Of a DNA stretch of 64,000 nt, positions 52,578 to 61,930 are shown in pieces; within the stretch, counting starts at the first letter, position 1; each line of letters begins with the position of its first letter. A model generated the notes under the pieces. That model did not search any database. It saw only the letters and a program-made list of their open reading frames with translations, and was not told the DNA's origin. The stretch lies in assembly GCF_003663885.1 (NCBI RefSeq), contig NZ_RCCE01000003.1:1-64000 (forward strand), in the 5' to 3' direction. Made by a program: the position numbers and the translations under genes. Source of the DNA: Litoreibacter meonggei. GTDB lineage: Bacteria; Pseudomonadota; Alphaproteobacteria; Rhodobacterales; Rhodobacteraceae.

Positions 52578-53402
52578 TTAGCCGGTGATCGGTCGCGTCC
52601 TGCCCGCCACGCGGATCGGTGCCCCCGTCTCCGATTGTGCCGCCACATGCAGGCGGCTTGGCACGCCCATGTCGACGCCTTGCAGCACCTCGTAAGGCTG
52701 GGTCACCCCATAGGCATCCCGCAGATACCCCGCGACTGCCGAAGCCGAGGCACCGGTCGCCGGATCCTCATAGACCCCGTGGCCTGCGAACGGGTTGCGG
52801 GCGTGCATCAGGTCTGCACGCTCGAACCAAAACAATGGCAATGTGATAAATCCGTTGGCCCGCATGAACGCCGCCCCTTCGGCTTGGTCATAGGCCATGC
52901 TGCGCAGGTCTTCGTGCCGCGCCAAAGGAAGCGCTAGGAACTTGGCCTCGCCGGCAAAGGTAATGGCCGGGCGATAGGTGTCGCTGAGCACGCTTCGGTT
53001 CCAGCCGAACAATGCAAGCGCCTCTTGGACCATCTCGTCGGTCGCGTTCTCATACGATGTCGGTGGCGACACCAAGGCGATTTCACCAGTTGCGGAGGCC
53101 GTCACCGAAATGTCCCCGTCGTTCAGAATAAGCCGGTACTCCCCCGCCCCATGCGCCTTCATCAAGGCCGCGCCCAGTGCAATCGTCGCATGGCCGCAAA
53201 ACGGCACTTCGGCTTCGGGGGCAAAGTAGCGCGTCCGCCATGCGTCGCCATCAGGGGCGGAAAACACCGTTTCGGAATAGCCGACTTCGGCGGCGACACG
53301 CTGCATGTCTGCCTCTGGTGGAAGCGTATCCAGCAGCACTACTCCGGCGGGATTGCCACCTGCGCCAGCTTCGGAAAAGGCGGCCAGTCTTTGCACGTTC
53401 AT
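52578..53402 (-). CDS. PhzF family isomerase-like protein
   Basis: A 274-residue protein of the diaminopimelate-epimerase fold. The start MNVQRLAAFSEAGAGGNPAGVV and the catalytic Glu in VGYSETVF near 42 are typical. RYFAPEAEVPFCGHATIA near 60-77 and GVYEDPATGASASAVAGYL near 213 complete the PhzF pattern. Function beyond isomerase-like chemistry is unknown for most members. GGAGG lies 7 bp before ATG 53402, which I prefer to an upstream Met at 53531. Confidence 0.9.
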   Translation of the reverse strand: MNVQRLAAFSEAGAGGNPAGVVLLDTLPPEADMQRVAAEVGYSETVFSAPDGDAWRTRYFAPEAEVPFCGHATIALGAALMKAHGAGEYRLILNDGDISVTASATGEIALVSPPTSYENATDEMVQEALALFGWNRSVLSDTYRPAITFAGEAKFLALPLARHEDLRSMAYDQAEGAAFMRANGFITLPLFWFERADLMHARNPFAGHGVYEDPATGASASAVAGYLRDAYGVTQPYEVLQGVDMGVPSRLHVAAQSETGAPIRVAGRTRPITG

Positions 53403-53570
53403 CACGAGTCCTCCGGTTGGGGTAGCCTCAAGCAAGCATCTTCTCCCCACCTTATACAAACGCCGATTTGTGATTGGCCCCATTCCTATGCAGAATAAAT
53501 GCCCAAGCCCGTTGATTTCCCCCTGCATCATGGTGCAAACCGCTGTGAGCTATAAGTCAGGGGACGGCAC

Positions 53571-54362
53571 ATGACACGCATCGACGACACATTCGCGCGG
53601 CTGAAGGCCGAGGGCAAAAAGGCATTTGTCACCTATGTGATGGCTGGCGACCCTGACGCGACCCGCGCGCTGGAGATCGTCAAGGGCCTGCCCGCCGCAG
53701 GTGTCGACATCATCGAGCTGGGCCTGCCCTTCACCGATCCCATGGCTGACGGCGAGACCATCCAGCTGGCAGGCCAACGTGCCCTTGAAGCTGGCATGAC
53801 GCTGGAGAAATTCCTGCAATTCGTCCGCGACTTCCGAGCCACCGATGACACCACGCCAATCGTCATGATGGGCTACTACAACCCGATCTATTCGCGCGGC
53901 GTCGAGCGGTTTCTGAAAGACGCCAAGGACGTCGGCATCGACGGCCTGATCATCGTGGACCTGCCCCCCGAGGAGGACGAGGAGCTGTGCATTCCCGCCC
54001 AAGCGGCAGGTCTGAACTTCATCCGTCTGGCAACCCCCACGACAGACGCCAAGCGCCTGCCCAAGGTCCTGCAAAACACTTCCGGCTTCGTCTATTACGT
54101 CTCGATCACCGGTATCACAGGTGCGGCCGAGGCCAGCGCCACCGACGTGGCCCCCGAGGTCGCGCGGATCAAGGAAAGCACCAACCTGCCCGTGATCGTA
54201 GGCTTCGGCGTCAAGACGCCCGAGACCGCGCAGGCCGTCGCGAGCGTCGCCGACGGCACAGTCGTAGGCTCCGCCATCGTGCAGAAAATCGCCAATGGCG
54301 ACAGCGCGCGGGACGTGCTGACCTTCGTCAAGTCACTGGCCGACGGGGCGCATCGGGCCTGA
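53571..54362 (+). CDS. trpA: Tryptophan synthase alpha subunit
   Basis: A 263-residue TIM-barrel enzyme with catalytic Glu50 and Asp61 in [16 protein letters not shown], the conserved [11 protein letters not shown] near 100-110, [11 protein letters not shown] near 127, [12 protein letters not shown] near 172 and the phosphate loop [11 protein letters not shown] near 211. It cleaves indole-3-glycerol phosphate to indole for TrpB. Unlike many bacteria, trpB is not adjacent: its 3' part lies at the right end of the window on the other strand. Confidence 0.96.
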   Translation: MTRIDDTFARLKAEGKKAFVTYVMAGDPDATRALEIVKGLPAAGVDIIELGLPFTDPMADGETIQLAGQRALEAGMTLEKFLQFVRDFRATDDTTPIVMMGYYNPIYSRGVERFLKDAKDVGIDGLIIVDLPPEEDEELCIPAQAAGLNFIRLATPTTDAKRLPKVLQNTSGFVYYVSITGITGAAEASATDVAPEVARIKESTNLPVIVGFGVKTPETAQAVASVADGTVVGSAIVQKIANGDSARDVLTFVKSLADGAHRA

Positions 54363-54364
54363 CG

Positions 54365-54811
54365 TCAGTTCCGCGCGTTGTCCAGGAAGACGCGGAGCTT
54401 GGTGAGGATTGGCAGAACCTGCTCCACCTCCCCAAGGCTGACGGCGGTTGCAATACCTTCGAACTCCGGGCCAAGTGCTGCTATCGTGGCGTCTCTCATT
54501 TTTCGCCCTTCAGGTTTCAACCAAACTTTCTTTGATCGCCCGTCCGCCGGGTTGGGCCGCATTTCCACCAATCCGTGCTTTTCCAAACCTGCCAAGGTAT
54601 GCGTCATGGACGTCTTGGGCACTTGAAATGTCCGCGCCAGTTCCACCGGCGTGGACCCGTCGCCCACTGAAATCAAATGGTTGAGCACGCCGAAATGCGG
54701 TGCAATCAGCCCGTCCGGCAGCCGCGCCTCCAAAAAGGCGCGGCTGAGTTGCTCAAGGATGCCGATCTCTTTGAACAGCTGGAAGTAAACAGAATTGGCG
54801 GTATCAGGCAT
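54365..54811 (-). CDS. MarR family transcriptional regulator
   Basis: A 148-residue winged-helix protein. The DNA-binding part is about 35-100: LIAPHFGVLNHLISVGDGSTPVELARTFQVPKTSMTHTLAGLEKHGLVEMRPNPADGRSKKVWL, where the last segment is the wing. Flanking helices dimerise. The start at 54811 lies in the last codons of the nitroreductase gene (8-bp overlap), so the two are co-translated. It probably controls its own operon at the inverted repeat 55928-55961. Confidence 0.88.
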   Translation of the reverse strand: MPDTANSVYFQLFKEIGILEQLSRAFLEARLPDGLIAPHFGVLNHLISVGDGSTPVELARTFQVPKTSMTHTLAGLEKHGLVEMRPNPADGRSKKVWLKPEGRKMRDATIAALGPEFEGIATAVSLGEVEQVLPILTKLRVFLDNARN

Positions 54812-55910
54812 TGCGCAGGCGGGTCTCCAACGGCCAACGCGGGGTGCGTGGCGTTTTCGCACCGTATCCTAGTAGTCCGAGCATTTGAACCGTTTCGCCC
54901 GGTTGCGAAAATTCGCTTTGGATCGCCTCGAAAGGCCCCGCCATCTCTGGATATTCCTGCAAGGCCTGACTGACGGGCCGCAACGCCAGCCCCGCACCCG
55001 TGGCCGCCAGATTGAGGCGTAGCCATCGCGCCCCTGTCTCGATCTGGTCGATCCGGCTGTTGCCTGTGCTGGTCTGTACCACAAATGCCGGTGCCCCAAG
55101 GATTGCCGTGCGGGTGTCCTCAATCGCTCCTTGTGTGCCGGGGTTCTCCAGATCTGCTGCCGCCTCGCGAGAGAACAACCCCGCCAGCGCCAGACCTTCG
55201 AGGAACGGCCCGCCTGCATCAATTCCGTCTGGTTGCGCGTTGATCTCCACCTTTCCAATGCGCAACAGATCAATGCTTTCCTGCCACGCCGCAGGTGTGC
55301 TGGCTTCGATCATCCACGCCTCCACTGCAATCTCGCGGAGACGATCCGCCTCCGTGCCGCCAAGATATACTTGCCCAAAAGGTGCCAACGGCATGCTCGC
55401 CGCCTTGGTCACCTGTGTCGGCTCGAACGCGTCTTTGTGGCTGCGTCGCTCAAGCACATGCGCAAACAGGGGGTCACTTTGGCCTCCCCCGGTCAGTGTG
55501 CAATTCGCGACCGGCCCCTCATCGCCCTCGGGAAACAGATTCATTTCCAACGCTAGCCCCAGTTCACTTGCGGCCATACGGGTCAGTTCCAGAAAGCACC
55601 CCATCCCGATGGTCAATTGTCGCGCAAACGGGTCGGTCACCGGCAAATCGCGTTCGGGGTCCCGCCAAACGGTGAATTTGTCCTCCCCCTGAAGGTCGAT
55701 CACCCACGGCTGGCGGTTATGCGGGTTCGGGGCAAGCAACCCATAGGACAGCGCCCAAAGTCGTGGGTCCGAAGGTTGTCCGGCTTGGTCCCATGGGGCC
55801 AGCGCCTTATGCGGCGTGCGTGTCACCACGAAGCCTGCTGATGCAGCAGTGGCAGCAAGAAGCGTGCCGCCACCGAGAAGTGCGAGGGTCTTGCGTCGGG
55901 TCAAGGTCAT
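54804..55910 (-). CDS. Exported nitroreductase-like (Acg family) FMN protein
   Basis: A 368-residue protein. The N-terminus MTLTRRKTLALLGGGTLLAATA is a likely twin-arginine or Sec signal with an Arg-Arg pair. The mature part resembles the Acg/nitroreductase group: LSYGLLAPNPHNRQPWVI near 50-67 (FMN-binding), RRSHKDAF near 155, and ETGARWLRLNLAATGAGLALRPVSQALQEYPEM near 300. It probably binds FMN in the periplasm; the substrate is unknown. GGAG precedes ATG 55910. Co-transcribed with the MarR gene downstream. Confidence 0.82.
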   Translation of the reverse strand: MTLTRRKTLALLGGGTLLAATAASAGFVVTRTPHKALAPWDQAGQPSDPRLWALSYGLLAPNPHNRQPWVIDLQGEDKFTVWRDPERDLPVTDPFARQLTIGMGCFLELTRMAASELGLALEMNLFPEGDEGPVANCTLTGGGQSDPLFAHVLERRSHKDAFEPTQVTKAASMPLAPFGQVYLGGTEADRLREIAVEAWMIEASTPAAWQESIDLLRIGKVEINAQPDGIDAGGPFLEGLALAGLFSREAAADLENPGTQGAIEDTRTAILGAPAFVVQTSTGNSRIDQIETGARWLRLNLAATGAGLALRPVSQALQEYPEMAGPFEAIQSEFSQPGETVQMLGLLGYGAKTPRTPRWPLETRLRNA

Positions 55911-55927
55911 GTCAAATCTCCATCTAG

Positions 55928-55961
55928 TACGATATCGCATCATATATAGTTCGACATCGTA
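55928..55961. promoter_or_regulatory. Operator candidate upstream of the nitroreductase-MarR operon
   Basis: TACGATATCG (55928-55937) and CGACATCGTA (55952-55961) form an inverted repeat with 9 of 10 pairs and a 14-bp spacer. It starts 17 bp upstream of the nitroreductase ATG, inside the promoter region. The encoded MarR is the obvious candidate ligand. Confidence 0.6.
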
Positions 55962-56047
55962 TCAATCAAGTTGGAAACGTCGCATTGACTCGAAACACCC
56001 CGAATTGGTAACAAGACTTAACCAATTTGGACGGTAAGGGCTGGGAA

Positions 56048-57211
56048 ATGGCTAAGATCACTGAAATCGAAGACCTGAAACGCATGTATAAGCGGCGCAC
56101 GCCGAAAATGTTCTACGATTATTGCGAAAGCGGCAGTTGGACCGAGCAGACCTTCCGCGAGAACTCCTCGGACTTCGATCTAATCAAACTGCGCCAGCGG
56201 GTGGCGGTTGATATGACGGGCCGCAGCACTGCCAGCAAGATGATCGGGCAGGACGTGGCAATGCCTGTGGCGCTCGCCCCTGTCGGCTCCACCGGCATGC
56301 AGCATGCGGACGGTGAAATCCTCGCCGCCAAGGCCGCCGAGAAATTCGGCGTGCCGTTCACGCTTTCCACCATGTCCGTCTGCTCGCTTGAAGACGTGGC
56401 GGAGAACACGACCAAGCCGTTCTGGTTCCAACTCTACGTGATGCGCGACCGCGAGTTCACAAAACGTGCCATCCAGCGGGCCAAAGACGCCGGATGCTCT
56501 GCCTTGGTGCTGACGCTGGACCTGCAAATTCTGGGGCAGCGCCACAAAGACATCAAAAACGGCCTGACGGTGCCGATCAAACTGTCGCCACATACGTTGC
56601 TGGACCTTGCCACAAAATGGCGGTGGGGTTTGCAGATGCTGCAAACCAAACGGCGCAGCTTCGGTAACATCATCGGCCATATCGACGGGATCAGCGACAT
56701 GAGTTCCCTGTCCGTCTGGGCGGCGGAAAGCTTCGATCCACAGTTGGACTGGGACTATGTCAAAGAGATCAAGGATCTGTGGGGCGGCCCGCTGATCCTC
56801 AAAGGTATTCTGGACGCTGACGACGCCAAAATGGCGTTGAACGTCGGCGCCGACGCAATCGTGGTCTCGAACCACGGCGGGCGGCAGTTGGACGGCGCGA
56901 TGTCGTCGATCAAGGCGTTGCCGTCGATCATGGACGCCGTGGGCGACAAGATCGAGGTGCATCTGGACAGCGGTATCCGCTCCGGCCAAGACGTGCTGAA
57001 GGCTTTGGCCATGGGCGCGACAGGCACCTATATCGGGCGTGCGTTCGTTTATGGTTTGGGTGCGATGGGTCAGCACGGGGTCGAGGAAGCCTTGCGCGTC
57101 ATCCACAAGGAACTCGACGTCACGATGGCTCTGTGCGGCGAGAAAAAGGTGCAGGACCTTGGCAAGCACAACCTGCTGGTGCCGCGCGACTTCTACGGCG
57201 ACTGGGCTTAA
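56048..57211 (+). CDS. lldD: FMN-dependent L-lactate dehydrogenase / alpha-hydroxy-acid oxidase family
   Basis: A 387-residue FMN enzyme: YDYCESGSWTEQTFRENSSDFD near 22-43, MPVALAPVGSTGMQHADGE near 74-92, FQLYVMRDREF near 124, VVSNHGGRQLDGA near 273 with the catalytic His and the substrate-binding Arg, and HLDSGIRSGQDVLKALAMGATGTYIGRAF near 302. It oxidises L-lactate or a similar 2-hydroxy acid to the keto acid, feeding electrons to the respiratory chain. I start it at ATG 56048 (MAKITEIED). It meets the MFS gene tail to tail with a 4-bp overlap. Confidence 0.9.
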   Translation: MAKITEIEDLKRMYKRRTPKMFYDYCESGSWTEQTFRENSSDFDLIKLRQRVAVDMTGRSTASKMIGQDVAMPVALAPVGSTGMQHADGEILAAKAAEKFGVPFTLSTMSVCSLEDVAENTTKPFWFQLYVMRDREFTKRAIQRAKDAGCSALVLTLDLQILGQRHKDIKNGLTVPIKLSPHTLLDLATKWRWGLQMLQTKRRSFGNIIGHIDGISDMSSLSVWAAESFDPQLDWDYVKEIKDLWGGPLILKGILDADDAKMALNVGADAIVVSNHGGRQLDGAMSSIKALPSIMDAVGDKIEVHLDSGIRSGQDVLKALAMGATGTYIGRAFVYGLGAMGQHGVEEALRVIHKELDVTMALCGEKKVQDLGKHNLLVPRDFYGDWA

Positions 57212-58341
57212 GCGCCGCGTTTACGCAGCGCAAAAACCAGCGGCAAAAGCAACAACAGCAACAGCGCGACCGCCGCAAAGGCGGCGCGCAACCCGTAGCC
57301 CTCGGACACGAAACCCATGATGGTGGGGGCAGCAAAGAAGCCCAAGAACCCCAGCACCGCCGTGCGCGAGATTGCGACCGTGCGCAGCGAGGCCGGAACC
57401 AAGCGGCCCACCAATGCGAGGCCAAGCGGGCCGATCACAGATATGCCCAAGCCCATTGTGCCGAAGCCCAGATAGGCGACCAATGGCACGGGGGCGATCA
57501 CCACCAGAACCGTGCCTGCCACCGCCAGCATCGTGGCCCATAAAATCACGCTGGTGTCGCTCAACCGTTCGCTGACGGCCTGCCCGCCAAAGCGACCAAC
57601 GGCCATGGTCAGCCCCAGCATCGTTGGCCCCAACGCGCCTTCTGCCGCGCCTCCGCCCAAAGTGCGTTCGACATGCAAGGCGGACCATGTCTCGACAGCG
57701 GCCTCCGACATGAAGGCGATCAGCACCACCGCGCCGCATAGGATCACGATGCCCCAAGGCAGGGATGCCGGTGCGGAGTCGTCAGACGTTGCTGCGGGCT
57801 CCATCCGAAGCCTGCGCACGAGCAGCAAAACACCAAGCGCCAAAACCGCAAACAATACGCCGGGCTGCACTGCCGCCTCTCGGGCTAATCCTGTGGCGAA
57901 CGCCCCGACGGCATAGGCCAGCGAGAACGATCCGTGGTTGGCGTTCATCAAGGATCGCCCCGATTGCGCCTCCAGATCGGACACGCGGGCGTTCATGATC
58001 ACGTCGGTCAGGCCGGAGGCAAGCCCGCAGGCAAACATCGCCACAAAGAAGCCCGTCGGGCTGGTCACGACCCCCGGCAACAAGAAGGCTGCCGATAGCG
58101 ACAGGGTGCTTAGCCCCATGGACCAGCGCCCCAGCCATCGGTCCACCATCGGGGCGAACCACATGGTCGTGGCCAGCCCGCACGCGGTGCCCAATAGCAG
58201 CAAGCCGAACAGGGCATCCCCCGCACCGACACGCTCTTTCAAGAGCGGCACGAAGGCGGCAAAGCTGCCCCAGTAGAGGCCAAGAATGGCAAAGGCCAAG
58301 GCGGGTATGTGTGACAGGCGAAGGGCGTTCAATACGGACAT
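57208..58341 (-). CDS. MFS transporter
   Basis: A 377-residue membrane protein with about twelve helices in two six-helix halves. The first half has [22 protein letters not shown] and the MFS-like loop [17 protein letters not shown] near 68-84; the second half begins near 205. It resembles the FucP/bacilysin-type group of sugar or metabolite transporters, but the substrate is unknown. The start at 58341 lies 5 bp from a perfect 14-bp palindrome, so its promoter is probably repressed by a LacI-type protein not encoded nearby. Confidence 0.87.
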   Translation of the reverse strand: MSVLNALRLSHIPALAFAILGLYWGSFAAFVPLLKERVGAGDALFGLLLLGTACGLATTMWFAPMVDRWLGRWSMGLSTLSLSAAFLLPGVVTSPTGFFVAMFACGLASGLTDVIMNARVSDLEAQSGRSLMNANHGSFSLAYAVGAFATGLAREAAVQPGVLFAVLALGVLLLVRRLRMEPAATSDDSAPASLPWGIVILCGAVVLIAFMSEAAVETWSALHVERTLGGGAAEGALGPTMLGLTMAVGRFGGQAVSERLSDTSVILWATMLAVAGTVLVVIAPVPLVAYLGFGTMGLGISVIGPLGLALVGRLVPASLRTVAISRTAVLGFLGFFAAPTIMGFVSEGYGLRAAFAAVALLLLLLLPLVFALRKRGA

Positions 58342-58346
58342 GTGCC

Positions 58347-58360
58347 TAGCGCTAGCGCTA
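58347..58360. promoter_or_regulatory. Perfect LacI-type palindrome at the MFS gene start
   Basis: TAGCGCTAGCGCTA is a perfect palindrome 5 bp upstream of the MFS start codon. LacI-family operators usually are CG-centred palindromes of this size; this one has TA in its centre but the same length. Confidence 0.55.
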
Positions 58361-58491
58361 CGTCTGCGGACTGGCAATCCAAAAGCACGCAAAACCCCTT
58401 TCCAAGCAGGCGATTCCCTCCTATACGGCACTCTTCACGCGGCCCGACACCCTTGGAGGCAGCCGCACTAACTTTGAAAAGGAATATAGTC

Positions 58492-59151
58492 ATGGCTGGT
58501 AAGATCCCTGATCTTGAAGTCGAGGCACGCGCGGGGACGGGCAAGGGGGCCGCTCGCGCAGCACGCCGTAACGGCATGGTGCCAGGTATCGTGTATGGTG
58601 GTGGTGAAGATCCGCAACCCATCCAGATCCCGTTCAACTCGCTGTTGAAGCAACTGCGCGCAGGCCGTTACATGTCGACGCTGCAGAACATGAAAATCGA
58701 AGGCCAAGACGACGTCCGCGTCATCTGCCGGAATGTGCAGCGCGATCTGGTCAAAGACCTGCCGACGCATATCGACTTCATGCGCTTGCGTCGCACCACC
58801 AAAATCAACCTGTTCATTCACGTTGATGTTGTGGGCGAAGACGTCTCTCCTGGCCTGAAAAAAGGCGGCACACTGACGCTCGTGCGTCCGGAAGTTGAGC
58901 TGATGGTCACCGCGGGCGATATCCCCGAGAGCATCACCATCGACGTCTCCGAGGCCGAAGTCGGCGATAGCATCACCATCTCCTCGGTGACGCTGCCAGA
59001 AGGCGCAAAAGCTACTATCGACCGTGACTTCGTGATCGCAACGCTGTCCGCTCCGTCCAGCCTGAAATCCGCAGGTGATGACGAGGACGAAGAAGAAGCG
59101 ACAGAAGAAGGCGCAGAAGTACCAACAATTGACGAGACTGAAGAAGAGTAA
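58492..59151 (+). CDS. rplY: 50S ribosomal protein L25/general stress protein Ctc
   Basis: A 219-residue protein. The start [34 protein letters not shown] is the L25 N-terminus that binds 5S rRNA. From about 100 follows the beta-rich Ctc/TL5 C-terminal domain ([28 protein letters not shown]). The last 25 residues are almost all acidic (Asp/Glu), as is common in alphaproteobacteria. AAGGA precedes ATG 58492. Confidence 0.96.
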   Translation: MAGKIPDLEVEARAGTGKGAARAARRNGMVPGIVYGGGEDPQPIQIPFNSLLKQLRAGRYMSTLQNMKIEGQDDVRVICRNVQRDLVKDLPTHIDFMRLRRTTKINLFIHVDVVGEDVSPGLKKGGTLTLVRPEVELMVTAGDIPESITIDVSEAEVGDSITISSVTLPEGAKATIDRDFVIATLSAPSSLKSAGDDEDEEEATEEGAEVPTIDETEEE

Positions 59152-59181
59152 TCTTCTCCCGCTTCGAGCAACGATCCCAGA

Positions 59182-59211
59182 ACGCGCGGCCTTCACGGGC
59201 CGCGCGTTTTT
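59182..59211 (+). terminator. Rho-independent terminator of rplY
   Basis: A perfect 10-bp GC-rich stem (ACGCGCGGCC at 59182-59191, complement at 59198-59207) with a 6-nt loop, followed by TTTTTCGTTTTT. Confidence 0.92.
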
Positions 59212-59370
59212 CGTTTTTGTTCAAGCTTGTAGGCAGCCCACCTTTAACGGAGCATAGTTCCTAACTCCCCAAGCATATACTGGCGCCAATTTAGGGAATT
59301 TCCGCTTCGAGCACCTCTTAGACGTTCAAATAGAGTTGATGTCGACTCTGCGCGGGTTTTCTGATGTTGT

Positions 59371-59901
59371 TTGGAAACAAGCCTTTACGTTTGGGAACGG
59401 CTAAACTCACGTAGATGGAAAACCCACTTGAAGCACGAGATTACATTCACCCGATTGCCGAAGATTGATCCGACCAAAATCATGGCTCATATGTCCGACC
59501 CTCGTGTTGCGGAGCATATGCCTCTTCTGACTTTCGAATGGGATGAAGCCGCCGTGGCTAAGTTTGTCGCCACCAAAGAGGAGCGCTGGAGCCGCGACGG
59601 ACTTGGCCATTGGGCCATATTGCTAAACAGTAAATATGTCGGGTGGGGTGGTTTTCAAAAGGAGGGAAACGAGTGGGACTTCGGCTTAGTTCTCAAGCCA
59701 AACTCTTTTGGACTAGGCACACGCATCTCAAGAAAAGCAATTGAATTCGCCATTGCTGATGAACGCATCCCCTTCATAACTTTCCTGCTACCCCTGTCAC
59801 GAAAAAACTTTGGTGCACTTGAGAGACTTGGGGCAACGCTTGTCGGCGAGATAGAATATGATGGATCAGCCTTCCTAAAATACCGGCTGGAAACCGAATG
59901 A
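59371..59901 (+). CDS. GNAT (RimJ/RimL-type) acetyltransferase
   Basis: A protein of up to 176 residues. It has the RimJ/RimL-style order: ITFTRLPKIDPTKIMAHMSDPRVAEHMP, a GHWAILLNSKYVGWGGF strand pair, the acetyl-CoA-binding region VLKPNSFGLGTRISRKAIEFAI, and LPLSRKNFGALERLGATLVGE near the end. It transfers an acetyl group from acetyl-CoA to an amine; target unknown. The start is uncertain: no ATG fits well, and TTG at 59371 or TTG at 59428 (with a GGA 8 bp upstream) are the options. The shorter form begins with the conserved domain. Confidence 0.8.
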   Translation: METSLYVWERLNSRRWKTHLKHEITFTRLPKIDPTKIMAHMSDPRVAEHMPLLTFEWDEAAVAKFVATKEERWSRDGLGHWAILLNSKYVGWGGFQKEGNEWDFGLVLKPNSFGLGTRISRKAIEFAIADERIPFITFLLPLSRKNFGALERLGATLVGEIEYDGSAFLKYRLETE

Positions 59902-60067
59902 TTGCCAAATCCGCAAAGCGGACACTTGACTGCCCAAAAATTCCAACCGCCGATTGTAACCAGAACGCCTTTATCAAGAGCAACCAATGATCTGTCCAAT
60001 CAAATTGCTACGCCCCAAAATTCTGCCCCCTCTGGCCCCCCGCACACGGACGGGATAAAACACCCAG

Positions 60068-60742
60068 ATGAAACTCTTCGTAGGTCTCGGCAATCCGGGC
60101 GCAAAATATAGCCAGAACCGGCACAACATCGGCTTCATGGCCGTGGACCGCATTGCGCAGGACCACGGCTTTGCGCCGTGGAAATCCAAGTTCCAAGGCC
60201 AGATCACCGAAGGCCGTCTTGGCCACGAGAAGGTGATGATGCTCAAGCCCGCCACCTTCATGAACCTGTCCGGCCAGTCGGTGGGCGAGGCGATGCGATT
60301 CTACAAGCTCGACAGCACCGACATCACCGTCTTCCATGACGAGATCGACCTTGCCCCCGCCAAGACCAAGTGCAAATCGGGTGGCGGCCATGCGGGGCAT
60401 AACGGGCTGCGTTCCATCCACCAGCATATCGGGCCGCATTACGACCGCGTGCGCCTTGGCGTGGGCCATCCCGGCCATAAGGACAAGGTGCCGTCCTACG
60501 TGCTGAACGACTTCGCCAAGGCGGAACAAGACTGGCTTGATGACGTGCTGCGCGGTGTCTCGGACGGTGCGCCCTATCTGGCGGAAGGGGACACTGCAAA
60601 ATTTCTCAACGCGGTTGGGCTGCGGGTCGCCCCTGCCCGCTCCTCGACCACCAAACCGAAACCGACGGCCAAAGCAGACCCGACGCCAGAACCCGAAGAC
60701 ATCCGCAATCCGCTGCAAAAATTGATGGATCGCTTCAGCTAA
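60068..60742 (+). CDS. pth: Peptidyl-tRNA hydrolase
   Basis: A 224-residue enzyme. FVGLGNPGAKYSQNRHNIGF holds the key Asn9 and catalytic His19; MLKPATFMNLSG is near 60, and FHDEIDLAP near 91 contains the catalytic Asp. GGGHAGHNGLRSIHQHIG near 108 is the substrate loop. The core ends near 190, and a Pro/Lys/Thr-rich tail ending NPLQKLMDRFS follows, longer than in E. coli. It frees tRNA from stalled peptidyl-tRNAs. Confidence 0.96.
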   Translation: MKLFVGLGNPGAKYSQNRHNIGFMAVDRIAQDHGFAPWKSKFQGQITEGRLGHEKVMMLKPATFMNLSGQSVGEAMRFYKLDSTDITVFHDEIDLAPAKTKCKSGGGHAGHNGLRSIHQHIGPHYDRVRLGVGHPGHKDKVPSYVLNDFAKAEQDWLDDVLRGVSDGAPYLAEGDTAKFLNAVGLRVAPARSSTTKPKPTAKADPTPEPEDIRNPLQKLMDRFS

Positions 60743-60766
60743 CCTGAGACCAACGGAGACCGCCCC

Positions 60767-61930
60767 ATGCGACTGATCATGAAATGGGCCCTGCGCCTTG
60801 TCGCGCTGTTAGTGGTGGTTGCGGTTCTCGCGGGCCTCTGGAAGCGCGAAGAACTGACGCGCCTCATGGCGGTCAACTCCCTCTTCGCGCCCGAGAAGAT
60901 CGTCGACAACTTCTCAAACATGAACAAGGCGTTCCTCTGGACGGAACTCACCTTGCCCGACGCCGCTCCAACTCCGTTGCCCAAAGGCCCTGATGCCACT
61001 CTGCCCGCGCGGACCCAAGACTGGGTCGAGGCACGCGACGTGACCGCACTAGTCGTCGTCAAGGACAGCCAGATCGTCCATGAGAGCTACTATAAAGGCA
61101 CCGAAGCAAGCGACCGCCGCATCTCGTGGTCCGTCGCCAAAAGCTATCTGTCGGCGCTGATGGGCGTGCTGCTGGACGACGGCTCCATCGCCTCTATTGA
61201 CGATCCCGTGACCAAATACGCTCCCACCCTCGTCGGCACCGCCTATGATGACGCCACAATCCGCAACGTGCTGAACATGTCATCGGGCGTGACCTTCAAC
61301 GAAGACTATCTCGACAAGTCGTCCGACATAAACCGCATGGGCCGCGTGCTGGCGCTTGGGGGTACGATGGACGGGTTTACCGAGGGATTGGCGGAAACCT
61401 TCGCGGCGCCGGGACAGACATGGAAATACGTCTCCATCGACACCCATGTGCTGTCGATGGTCATTCGCGGGGCCACGCGCCGCTCCATCCCTGACCTCAT
61501 GAGCGAAAAAATCATCGGCCCGATGGGTTTGGAAGTGCCGCCCTACTATCTGACCGACGGCGTCGGTGTGGCCTTCGTGCTAGGCGGGCTGAACATGATC
61601 ACCCGCGACTATGCCCGCATGGGGCAGATGTTCTTGCAACGCGGACAACTCAACGGACAGCAGATCGTGCCTGCGACTTGGGTGGATGCCTCGACGCAAG
61701 CGACCGCCCCCACTGCGCAGGATGCCATCGGCTATGGCTTCCAATGGTGGGTGCCAAAAGGGGCGGATGAAGGCGAGTTCATGGCCCGCGGGGTCTATGG
61801 TCAATACATCTATATCAATCGCCCGCGGGGCGTGGTCATCGCCACCAATGCCGCGGATCGCCAATTTCGAGAGGACGGTGTAAACGACGAGAATGTCGCC
61901 ATGTTCCGTGCTATTGCGGCAGCGATATGA
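60767..61930 (+). CDS. Membrane-anchored serine hydrolase, beta-lactamase class C fold
   Basis: A 387-residue protein with one N-terminal membrane helix (about 8-24). The penicillin-binding-like domain follows, with the SxxK motif S122-VAK125 in RRISWSVAKSYLSALMG, DDPVTKYAP near 146, a YVSIDTHVL stretch as the second motif, and a C-terminal GVYGQYIYINRP in place of the classical K-T-G. Members are esterases, amidases or peptidases rather than true beta-lactamases. It probably faces the periplasm. Substrate unknown. It overlaps the DUF2332 gene by 4 bp. Confidence 0.88.
   Translation: MRLIMKWALRLVALLVVVAVLAGLWKREELTRLMAVNSLFAPEKIVDNFSNMNKAFLWTELTLPDAAPTPLPKGPDATLPARTQDWVEARDVTALVVVKDSQIVHESYYKGTEASDRRISWSVAKSYLSALMGVLLDDGSIASIDDPVTKYAPTLVGTAYDDATIRNVLNMSSGVTFNEDYLDKSSDINRMGRVLALGGTMDGFTEGLAETFAAPGQTWKYVSIDTHVLSMVIRGATRRSIPDLMSEKIIGPMGLEVPPYYLTDGVGVAFVLGGLNMITRDYARMGQMFLQRGQLNGQQIVPATWVDASTQATAPTAQDAIGYGFQWWVPKGADEGEFMARGVYGQYIYINRPRGVVIATNAADRQFREDGVNDENVAMFRAIAAAI

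Noticed and set aside
56180-57169. 329-codon open frame antisense to the lactate dehydrogenase gene
   Set aside because: His/Gln/Arg-rich shadow of a strong sense gene with all FMN-oxidase motifs.
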